Of a DNA stretch of 27,638 nt, positions 1-6,524 are shown in pieces. Origin of the DNA: a virus; the IMG/VR virus record IMGVR_UViG_3300021961_000490, positions 1 to 27,638 of that record. One strand, 5' to 3'. Within the stretch, counting starts at the first letter, position 1. Every line of letters begins with the position of its first letter. Made by a program: the position numbers and the translations under genes. Below the pieces are notes generated by a model. The model did no database searches. It was given only the letters and a program-made list of their open reading frames with translations, and was not told where the DNA came from.

Positions 1-209
1 TTACGGCGGCTGGAACGGAGCTGTATAGATAAAGTTTTTAAATACGCTTCTGGAGAAGAAGAAATTTGTTTGGCTTTATTGTTGGTTTTGCAAGGTCTAC
101 AGACGGAACGGCGATATATTTTGCCGTCACCATACCGGGATTCAAGTATTTCGAAATCTTTTACTGGTAAAGTTTTTTTGCAGCCTTTACAGGTTTTTGT
201 GTCTGGCAT
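1..209 (-). CDS. Zinc-ribbon protein, HNH-endonuclease-like N-terminus (3' truncated by window edge)
   Basis: The frame opens with ATG at 209 and stays open to the window edge, so only about 69 residues are visible. The start is preceded by GGGGAAG as a weak ribosome binding site. The visible part has two CxxC pairs (KTCKGCKK near residue 5 and CRPCKT near residue 38), which would bind one zinc ion. This spacing and the basic context resemble the N-terminal zinc ribbon of small phage HNH endonucleases, but the HNH motif itself would lie outside the window. The gene follows the capsid gene and is separated from it by a strong terminator, so it probably belongs to a different transcript or depends on read-through. 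It could equally be an unrelated zinc-binding protein. Confidence 0.6.
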   Translation of the reverse strand, partial: MPDTKTCKGCKKTLPVKDFEILESRYGDGKIYRRSVCRPCKTNNKAKQISSSPEAYLKTLSIQLRSSRR

Positions 210-220
210 ACTACTTCCCC

Positions 221-249
221 AAAAAGAAAGGGGGCCGAAGCCCCCTTTC
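221..249 (-). terminator. Rho-independent terminator after the major capsid gene
   Basis: On the minus strand a perfect 10-bp stem (GAAAGGGGGC paired with GCCCCCTTTC, plus positions 240-249 and 226-235) closes a TTCG tetraloop with a C-G closing pair. It is followed directly by TTTTT. It sits 16 bp after the capsid stop codon and is the clearest terminator in the window. Confidence 0.93.
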
Positions 250-265
250 CTTGTCTCTACGATTC

Positions 266-1174
266 TTACGGAGTACCCGGAGAACCAAAGATGCCGCGAG
301 GATCGCTAAAGCCGAAGCTGTAACGCTCACGAGCCTTATAGCGCACGTTACCGGTTTCGAAGTCGCCTTCAAAGCCAGTCTTGATGGCTACACGCTGGAA
401 CATCTTCATGCCGTTAGGAGCATCGGTCATGATGAAGAACGCATCGGGATCAGTCAAGTAATGGTTGACTGAGTAACCCTGCGGAATCATGCCCATGTTC
501 TTGATTGCATTGATATCGTTATCTGCAGTACCAACACGCAGAGTTGATTTCAGGATGCGATCAGCAGTGAACTGAAGTTCCTTGGGGATAACGAGCTTGG
601 TGCCCTGAACAGCAATTTTCAGGCCGCGCTCATCAGTGAATGCTGCAATGTCGATCAAGGCCTGTTCCAGAGAGGTCTCGGAAAGGTCTGCTGCGACTGA
701 CAGCTCATTACGCAGATCGGGACCGCTAAGGGTCGGGTGATCTGTAGCACAAAGCGGCTTGCCATCGCCACCAACTGCGGTGGTGAACGCATTGTTCAGG
801 ATAGCGGCTGCTTTGATCTGCTTGGTCTGCGCCATAGAACGAGCCAGAGCCTTGGTGTAACGGCCTGCAAGTTTGTCATAGAGATTGTCCTCTATGGCTT
901 CTTCGGTCAGGCTGAATGCCAAAGCAACAGTTTCGTGGGTGTAGCGCGCTGTGTAAACTTCTTGCGCTTGGTCGTATGCAACGCCAGCACCTTCAGCTTT
1001 AACAGGGGCTTCACCGAAGCCAGATAACATCACCTCTTCCTCGAATGCTCGGTCAGAGGATTCGGTGGAATAGATTTCTGCATGCTCATTTTCATACGAA
1101 CTATATTCCAGACCAAACAGAGCGTTTAGACCGGGCTCCAGTTCTTTTACAAGTTGGGAACGTGAAATTGCCAT
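266..1174 (-). CDS. Major capsid protein (Mu gpT-like / marine-phage major head protein)
   Basis: This 302-residue protein has the features of the Mu gpT-like major head family: an N-terminal helical region (MAISRSQLVKELEPGLNAL), an acidic stretch with a GFGEAPVK segment at about residues 52-59, and the conserved CATDHPTLSG segment near residue 141. These are recognised from memory of the family. Its position at the end of a portal-chaperonin-scaffold-decoration series, just before a strong terminator, is the usual place for the coat gene. AAGGAG lies about 10 nt before ATG, a strong site that suits a highly expressed protein. It should form the icosahedral shell after scaffold-guided assembly. 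No N-terminal prohead protease site is obvious. Confidence 0.85.
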   Translation of the reverse strand: MAISRSQLVKELEPGLNALFGLEYSSYENEHAEIYSTESSDRAFEEEVMLSGFGEAPVKAEGAGVAYDQAQEVYTARYTHETVALAFSLTEEAIEDNLYDKLAGRYTKALARSMAQTKQIKAAAILNNAFTTAVGGDGKPLCATDHPTLSGPDLRNELSVAADLSETSLEQALIDIAAFTDERGLKIAVQGTKLVIPKELQFTADRILKSTLRVGTADNDINAIKNMGMIPQGYSVNHYLTDPDAFFIMTDAPNGMKMFQRVAIKTGFEGDFETGNVRYKARERYSFGFSDPRGIFGSPGTP

Positions 1175-1188
1175 TGGTCAGTTACTCC

Positions 1189-1764
1189 TTATTGGCCAGC
1201 AACCCCTGCACTTCCGTACAGGTGTTCGTTGATCTTAACCACAACAACTGCATTAGCACCAACAGCATTGCTGGGTACGTCCCAAAGGCCTACAACCTTC
1301 AGGTTAAGTGCAGCGGTTGTAGCGATTGTGCTGGTGTCAAGCTCCATGCCTGAAACGCCAGTGGTGGTGCTACCAGTACCAACGACAACGTCTGCATTCT
1401 TACCGTAGTCGGTAGCAGCAGAAGTTCCATCGTTCTGGATAATGAACAACTGGTTAGGATCGTCAATTACATCGGCAACAATCTTGCCTTGAGTGATGTT
1501 GACGGAACCCGGATAGTAGTTCTTCCAAGTCGGCTTGCCAGAAGTCGGATCAATGTAGTTACAACCATTGAAAACGCCTACGGCAGCAGTGTGACTTGCT
1601 GGATTAAACTGCAGAATGTAGCCGTCCTTCAAGGTGACAAGGTCTCCCTGATAGATGGCGCCAGACTGGTTATCTGCAATCTCATAACCATACTGCTTCT
1701 GTGAACCAGAGGCAGACAAGTTACCGAGGGGACGCAGACCAAACGCTTTGTCTACATTAGCCAT
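1189..1764 (-). CDS. Probable capsid decoration / head-stabilising protein (family not recognised)
   Basis: This 191-residue protein is rich in Gly, Ala, Thr, Val and Asn, with short beta-like segments such as YGYEIADNQSG and AVVVVKINEHLYG and no charged coiled coil. That composition suits a beta-rich virion protein. It lies 14 bp before the major capsid gene and after the scaffold genes, the normal place for a head decoration or stabilisation protein. AAGGA lies 10 nt before ATG. I do not recognise a named family, and the function is inferred from position and composition only. A head-tail connector or fibre-like protein is also possible. Confidence 0.6.
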   Translation of the reverse strand: MANVDKAFGLRPLGNLSASGSQKQYGYEIADNQSGAIYQGDLVTLKDGYILQFNPASHTAAVGVFNGCNYIDPTSGKPTWKNYYPGSVNITQGKIVADVIDDPNQLFIIQNDGTSAATDYGKNADVVVGTGSTTTGVSGMELDTSTIATTAALNLKVVGLWDVPSNAVGANAVVVVKINEHLYGSAGVAGQ

Positions 1765-1790
1765 GATAAAAGTCCTTAAAAAGATACAGT

Positions 1791-2288
1791 TTAGTCAGAA
1801 GACCTTGTGGGACCACCGACACTTACTTTTGACTGCCTTTCAGGTGAATTGATTTTCATTGAGCCATGTGCATTGGCTTTCATCAAATCATTGTCAGCAG
1901 CCCTAATTTGATCATGGGTGCGAGATTGGTAATATGCCCGACGCTCTTCTGCTGTTTCTTCAGGTATGCGAGCAAGAACAACATCACCTACGCCAATAAC
2001 TCCGGCATGTTTACCATCGTCAACAGAGGCTCCCTGAAACTCAGGGTACTCATCTGCACGAACAAGCTCATAGCCCTCGCGCATCTTGGCAGTGACATTC
2101 ATTCTGTCGTCCATTCCTGCAGCTTCTCTCCTGATCCACCGGTGCTTATAACCTGCCGGAGGCGGAGGAGCATCTAGTCTTGAAGGTGGAGCCCACGGCT
2201 TGCGACGCGCATCCTTTTCACGGGTTTCCGTGCTTCTAGGGCTGCGGGACAGTTTAGGTACTGCTGGTTGGTCCAATTGGTCGCTCAT
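1791..2288 (-). CDS. Hypothetical head-module protein
   Basis: This 165-residue protein begins at ATG 2288, with AAGGTGA about 8 nt upstream overlapping the stop of the scaffold-like gene. A GTG three codons earlier is less well placed. The N-terminal third is basic and Pro-rich and probably disordered (APPPPAGYKHRWIRRE region). The middle has the segment EGYELVRADEYPEF, a pattern I associate with small conserved proteins next to the capsid gene in marine phages. The C-terminus is rich in Lys, Asn and Ser. No catalytic motif is visible. Its place between scaffold and decoration genes suggests a minor head or assembly role. Confidence 0.7.
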   Translation of the reverse strand: MSDQLDQPAVPKLSRSPRSTETREKDARRKPWAPPSRLDAPPPPAGYKHRWIRREAAGMDDRMNVTAKMREGYELVRADEYPEFQGASVDDGKHAGVIGVGDVVLARIPEETAEERRAYYQSRTHDQIRAADNDLMKANAHGSMKINSPERQSKVSVGGPTRSSD

Positions 2289-2293
2289 GTTTT

Positions 2294-3193
2294 TCACCTT
2301 TTAACGTATTTGGCATATTCTTCAAGTGGCACCCCTAGTCTTTTAGCAATTGCTACCTCACTAGGTCTCAACTTGATTGTGCGGCGTGCTGTAGAATTAA
2401 CACCGGAAGACCGGGTTGCAGGAGCCACCGTTTGCACGGGCCGGGAGGTCCTGTTAGTAGTTTGTGGCGCAGGTTCTTCAACTTCAAAACGCTGCGGAAA
2501 TATGTTACGCATTCTGCGATCTATCTCATCATAGTATTCATCTGAGCTGGGGTCAAATCCTTCATTTTTCACCAATTCAACATGGATACCACGAACTGTG
2601 TTGGTCATGACAACATCTTGACCAAACCATTCGTTTCTTTCTGCCCACTCCTCGGCCTTTGCGTCCGTTCGTGGAGGCTGGTTGAACGAGGGCACTTGGA
2701 GGTTTTGAGGCGTTTGAACAGGAGTATTCTTTTGCTGCAATAGCTGCTGTTTTTCCCACAGCGACGTAGTTAGCCTTTGTTGGGCCTCTGTCTCTGTGTC
2801 TATATCCCCTTCTTCTCGCGCCCGCTTTATAACATTTTTCAACGCGGTAATGGTTGTATCCAGCCGTCCCTCTGCCTCTCCCCGACGCGCAGTTGTTGAC
2901 TGTTCGTAGGCCTTTGATAATTCGGTGTGTTTAGCATGTACGCTTCGAGCATACTCTAGGGCTGATTCTTCGCGACGTTCTGACTCCCGAAGTCTAGCCG
3001 TGAGCTTATCGATTCGCTTTTTTACTTTTTCAGAATAATTATCCAGATCATCTGAGCTTGGAGCTGCCTGCTTTTCTGGCTGCTCTTGCTTTACATTCAC
3101 CACTTCAGCACCGTCATCGTTTAACTCGACAACAGCCTCTTGCTCGTCCTCACCCACATTAAATTCTAACTGCTCGTTCTCAACTTCTGCCAT
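2294..3193 (-). CDS. Scaffolding-like head assembly protein
   Basis: The 299-residue product is highly charged. It has an acidic N-terminus (residues 1-45), a long Glu/Arg/Lys-rich helical stretch with coiled-coil character (about 55-165), a Gln/Pro-rich linker (about 155-180) and a basic C-terminus (last 50 residues, TARRTIKLRPSEVAIAKRLG). An acidic/coiled-coil body with a basic C-terminal coat-binding tail is the usual design of P22-type scaffold proteins, and the gene sits just before the coat genes. ATG 3193 is chosen because AAGGGGA lies 5-6 nt upstream, after the GroES stop. An earlier in-frame ATG at 3232 lies inside the co-chaperonin gene. The function is inferred from architecture and position. 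Confidence 0.7.
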   Translation of the reverse strand: MAEVENEQLEFNVGEDEQEAVVELNDDGAEVVNVKQEQPEKQAAPSSDDLDNYSEKVKKRIDKLTARLRESERREESALEYARSVHAKHTELSKAYEQSTTARRGEAEGRLDTTITALKNVIKRAREEGDIDTETEAQQRLTTSLWEKQQLLQQKNTPVQTPQNLQVPSFNQPPRTDAKAEEWAERNEWFGQDVVMTNTVRGIHVELVKNEGFDPSSDEYYDEIDRRMRNIFPQRFEVEEPAPQTTNRTSRPVQTVAPATRSSGVNSTARRTIKLRPSEVAIAKRLGVPLEEYAKYVKR

Positions 3194-3203
3194 TGGAGTC
3201 CCC

Positions 3204-3668
3204 TTACATGTGCAATATGTTTTCGGGATCACTTATGACCCCAAGGATTTCATCATCGTTGAGGAGCCTAATCTCGCCCCCCTCTATTTGAATGCGTGAT
3301 CCCGCATATCGACCAAAAACCACCCAATCACCCTGCTTGCACCACGGTCCATGCGGAAACTTTGACTCATCCGCATACGCTAAGTTACCCATCTTCAAAA
3401 CATAACCAACATTAGTTGCTAACTGGTTTCGTTTCTGGGTTTCATCTGCAAGTACAATTCCACCTTTCGAGGTTTTGGCTCCTCGATAGGGAAGGATGGC
3501 CAATCTCCATCCTGTGGGTTGAGGGATCAAATCAAGCACACTAGCTTCAAGTTTTTCAGCATCAACTTTGCCGTCGTCCGTAAAGACTTGTTCAAGTCCT
3601 TTTCGCTCAACGTCTTTGTCTTGCTGCCACCGTTCTTCTAGCGCAGTCAATTTTCTTTTAGACTCCAT
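3204..3668 (-). CDS. GroES-like co-chaperonin
   Basis: This 154-residue protein has a charged N-terminal extension of about 45 residues followed by a Cpn10-type beta barrel. The core begins at about residue 50 (PTGWRLAILPY) and contains a GGIVLAD segment with IVL at residues 71-73, matching the GroES mobile loop that docks on GroEL. It continues with a GYVLKMG strand, a WCKQGDWVVFGRYAG segment and an NDDEILGVI C-terminal strand, all typical of the fold. AAGGAG lies 7 nt before ATG. No GroEL gene is visible, so the protein should work with host GroEL, as T4 gp31 does, probably to fold the coat protein encoded 2 kb downstream. Confidence 0.85.
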   Translation of the reverse strand: MESKRKLTALEERWQQDKDVERKGLEQVFTDDGKVDAEKLEASVLDLIPQPTGWRLAILPYRGAKTSKGGIVLADETQKRNQLATNVGYVLKMGNLAYADESKFPHGPWCKQGDWVVFGRYAGSRIQIEGGEIRLLNDDEILGVISDPENILHM

Positions 3669-3687
3669 ACAGGCTCCTTAGTTATGG

Positions 3688-3873
3688 CTACTCGCTGCTG
3701 TTTCTCTGCAGCTCCCCGCGAACAACACTGTCCACAAGACGAATGCCTTCAAGTCTGCCCATTAGGAAACGATAACGCTCCATATCAGATACGCTTCCGC
3801 CCAACACAATGGCTTCTGTGTCTTTCTCTAGCTTTCTGATTTCTTTCAGAACGCGCTCGGCGAACTCTAGCAT
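3688..3873 (-). CDS. Small conserved head-module protein, unknown function
   Basis: This 61-residue, mostly helical protein (LEFAERVLKEIRKLEK, then DMERYRFLMGRLEGIRLVDS) looks like a short helical hairpin. I recall similar proteins beside the portal gene in marine podovirus-like genomes, but the family has no function that I know. GGA lies about 8 nt before ATG. The next gene, the co-chaperonin, starts 20 bp after its stop. It may be a minor assembly factor. Confidence 0.75.
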   Translation of the reverse strand: MLEFAERVLKEIRKLEKDTEAIVLGGSVSDMERYRFLMGRLEGIRLVDSVVRGELQRNSSE

Positions 3874-3895
3874 GGGTTATTCCATGAAAATGCAG

Positions 3896-3918
3896 CAGAC
3901 GATTTACGCCATCGTCTG
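3896..3918 (-). other. Intercistronic hairpin
   Basis: CAGACGAT (3896-3903) and ATCGTCTG (3911-3918) form a perfect 8-bp stem with a 7-nt loop between two head genes. There is no good T-run on the minus strand, so it is more likely an mRNA processing or stability element than a terminator. Confidence 0.45.
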
Positions 3919-3925
3919 GAAGGCT

Positions 3926-4159
3926 TTAATAAATTTTAACTGGTTTGTTGCCGTCTTTTTTCTTCACAGTCTTAACAGGGCCTGCGGCCTTTTTAGACTT
4001 GCCTGCGGTGCTTAATGCAATGGCCACTGCCTGCTTTTGCGCCGCCTTTTTGCTCTTTGGCTTACTGGTGCCTATTTTACCCTTTTTTTCGTAACTTCCA
4101 ACTAATTCGCTTATATTCTTGGAAACTACTTTACTACTTTTACCTTTTTTCAACGGCAT
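3926..4159 (-). CDS. Small Lys-rich basic protein
   Basis: The 77-residue product starts at ATG 4159, where AGAGGA lies 6-7 nt upstream across the portal stop codon. It is very rich in Lys, Ala and Ser and contains the segment AQKQAVAIALSTAGKSKKA, close to a KQAxAIALSxAGxSKK motif shared by several small phage proteins (DUF6496-like in my memory). The charge suggests nucleic-acid binding or a disordered virion-associated peptide. A longer frame upstream runs inside the portal gene and lacks a ribosome site. The function is unknown. Confidence 0.75.
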   Translation of the reverse strand: MPLKKGKSSKVVSKNISELVGSYEKKGKIGTSKPKSKKAAQKQAVAIALSTAGKSKKAAGPVKTVKKKDGNKPVKIY

Positions 4160-4163
4160 TTGA

Positions 4164-6515
4164 CTATCCTCTTGGGGCATAAATGCGTTCACGAGCAACG
4201 GCAGATCGCTCTGCGGCAATCTTTTCTTGGGAAGCGATACGCGCATCACTAGCCTCAGTATTAGCTTCAATTCGCATTTGCTCGTTGGCCAATCCTTGCT
4301 GCTTAAGTTGTGCGTCAATCTGATCTTTCTGAGCCTGCTGTGCCAGTTCCTGCTCTTTAAGCTTGACCACCGGATCAGTTTGATTTTGCTGCCCTTGACC
4401 GGAAAGCTCCATCTGCATCTGCTTCATTTCCATCATATATTGAGAGACTTTGATTGAAACCAGAGCTTCTTTCTGCATGTCAGAAATCATTCGATCCGGG
4501 TCGGTACCATACTGCTTGAACAGTTCTGCCTCGGTGTCTTCTTCGGCCTTCACTTTTATGTGCTCGAGGATGTGCTTTTGCAATCCTGCAGCAGCCAATG
4601 GGTTGGCTTGAATAAGCGGAGAAAGGCCCATCATAAGGTGAGACGCAATGTGCGAATCGTGCTGTTGACCTGCGTAAACCTTCAAATCCTTACCGTCAAC
4701 CGCGTCAATGTTCTCACTGGCTGGGTCTTTAGGCATTTGGTTGGTCTGTACCTTAAGAATGCCGTCAATATCTCGCACATTCATAGCCTGATAGACTCGA
4801 TAATAGGCCTCATACATGTTGTGCATCTGCGGGGCGCTTTGCGCCAACTGCAGTTGTGTCTGGGCGAGGGTAATTCGCTGTGCAGCAGAGAAGATATTGG
4901 GGTCAGCTACCGGCAACACGGAAACCATGTTGTTAAAATCAGCTCGCTTGATGCAGCGAGACGCGCCGGGGACTTCGTAAGGGTACTCATCCGGCAGATA
5001 AATGCCAAAGCCCTCAAAAAGCATCTCAAATTCTTGAGTCTGGGCGTAATAGAGGCGTTTGTGGATGGCAGACATGACCATTGACCCACGCTCTAATAGA
5101 GCCAGCGTGGTGCCCACAGCGGCCTGCTGGTTGCCCTGCCCTACCTGCATATCGGCTATGCTTGCAACACGCCTACCGGCGTCTACAGTGAAGCCTAGAA
5201 GGGCATACAGGGTCTGACTTGGCTCTTTGTACGGCAATGGCAATAAAGAACTGCCGATTTCAGCCCCACCAGCGTCAATATCTCGCCACTCGCCCGGCTG
5301 TATTGGATCATCGTCCGCTGCAATCCTTGCTCCCTTGGCCTTAAAGCCGGCAGGCAGGTTTGCAAGAGTGCCAGCGTCAATAAGTTGACGCAGGGCGGAG
5401 GTTGCTGTCTTAGCAAGGCCTCCAATCAGGTGGACAAAGCCTAATCCATAGGCTCCTAGCCCTTCTACAAGCACATAATGGACAAAACATTCTCGACGAA
5501 GCTTAAGTTCGTCGTTCTCCACCCAATTTCGTCGAATTGAGACGATTTTTCCACTGGCCTCATCCAGTGTTATTACGTATGGCAGCTTAATTTCCGTCGG
5601 TTTATTGTCTTCATCGACATCTTCGTGGCCCGGAATGTCCATATCGACATGAAATTCAAGCAAAAACAGCTCTTCTGGTTCTCCAGAAGCCTGTATTCCT
5701 GTGACTTTATCAATTGTTGCGCCTATTTGGTCGTTATTGATGCCTGAATCGTCTGGTTCTATCTCAGTATCCAAATATTCGCCGGCGAAAACGCGCTTTT
5801 TGAACTCATTGGAGTCCATTGCAATGCGGTGAGTGATGCGTCGGCACTCCGAAACAACGCTAGAGCCGTGGTAGGGAATGTAAAGATCGTCAGGAAGCAC
5901 TAAACGGCTAACCATGCGGCCCACCTGAGCATCATAGTAGACCTTTTTGAAGGTAGAACCACCGTATCCGGTGTAAAACAGGAGCTGATCGAACTCCGGC
6001 GTGTACTCTTTCATCACCGTAGTGAGCTGATAGTTCATGAAATCCTGCACTCGAGAGGCTTGTTGGACCTTATCCAACGTCTCTTTGCCCAAGGTTTGAG
6101 TGCGGACGGGGCCCCCGGCTGGCATTAGCTCCTTAAACGCCTGTGCTTGAAACTGAACAATCGCCTCTGTCAACATAGGGTGAACAGCACTGGCCGCTCC
6201 ACGGAAGGGGCGAGTGCGTTCTTCCATTTTCAAGCCCAACAAATCAAGGCCCTTGGCATAGGTGTCTTCCCATTCGGTGCGAGAACTTTTGTCTGCCTCG
6301 AAAAAGGCCATCAGGTTCAGCGAAATAACGTCCAAATCTTGCGAATCCATGTCTTCTGCAAGATTGTCGTAAAAGCCCTTCTCCATAGAATCCGCTATTT
6401 CAATCGAAACAGAGCCGTCTTCTTCTAGCTCAATCTCAATTTCTGGTCCCTCTTCCATTTCTATGTCGATCATTTCGCTAAGAGGAGCGGGATTGGCGAC
6501 CTTATCTATAGGCAT
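4164..6515 (-). CDS. Portal protein (P22-like head-to-tail connector)
   Basis: This 783-residue protein matches the large portal proteins of P22-like podoviruses. It has an acidic N-terminus (residues 15-45), then a conserved core starting near residue 70 with TYAKGLDLLGLK and RPFRGAASAVHPMLTEA, LMPAGGPVRT, FYTGYGGSTFKKVYYD and LPDDLYIPY. These segments are typical of the family. The C-terminal 130 residues are Gln/Glu-rich and should form a helical barrel or coiled coil. The portal ring sits at one vertex, carries DNA in during packaging and joins the tail. AGGA lies about 8 nt before ATG. The stop overlaps the ribosome site of the next gene. The length is near the usual 700-800 residues. 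Confidence 0.9.
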   Translation of the reverse strand: MPIDKVANPAPLSEMIDIEMEEGPEIEIELEEDGSVSIEIADSMEKGFYDNLAEDMDSQDLDVISLNLMAFFEADKSSRTEWEDTYAKGLDLLGLKMEERTRPFRGAASAVHPMLTEAIVQFQAQAFKELMPAGGPVRTQTLGKETLDKVQQASRVQDFMNYQLTTVMKEYTPEFDQLLFYTGYGGSTFKKVYYDAQVGRMVSRLVLPDDLYIPYHGSSVVSECRRITHRIAMDSNEFKKRVFAGEYLDTEIEPDDSGINNDQIGATIDKVTGIQASGEPEELFLLEFHVDMDIPGHEDVDEDNKPTEIKLPYVITLDEASGKIVSIRRNWVENDELKLRRECFVHYVLVEGLGAYGLGFVHLIGGLAKTATSALRQLIDAGTLANLPAGFKAKGARIAADDDPIQPGEWRDIDAGGAEIGSSLLPLPYKEPSQTLYALLGFTVDAGRRVASIADMQVGQGNQQAAVGTTLALLERGSMVMSAIHKRLYYAQTQEFEMLFEGFGIYLPDEYPYEVPGASRCIKRADFNNMVSVLPVADPNIFSAAQRITLAQTQLQLAQSAPQMHNMYEAYYRVYQAMNVRDIDGILKVQTNQMPKDPASENIDAVDGKDLKVYAGQQHDSHIASHLMMGLSPLIQANPLAAAGLQKHILEHIKVKAEEDTEAELFKQYGTDPDRMISDMQKEALVSIKVSQYMMEMKQMQMELSGQGQQNQTDPVVKLKEQELAQQAQKDQIDAQLKQQGLANEQMRIEANTEASDARIASQEKIAAERSAVARERIYAPRG

Positions 6516-6524
6516 TTTTGTGTC

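Noticed and set aside
4560-5084. 174-codon plus-strand ORF
   Set aside because: It is antisense to the well-supported portal gene and has no ribosome site or family pattern.
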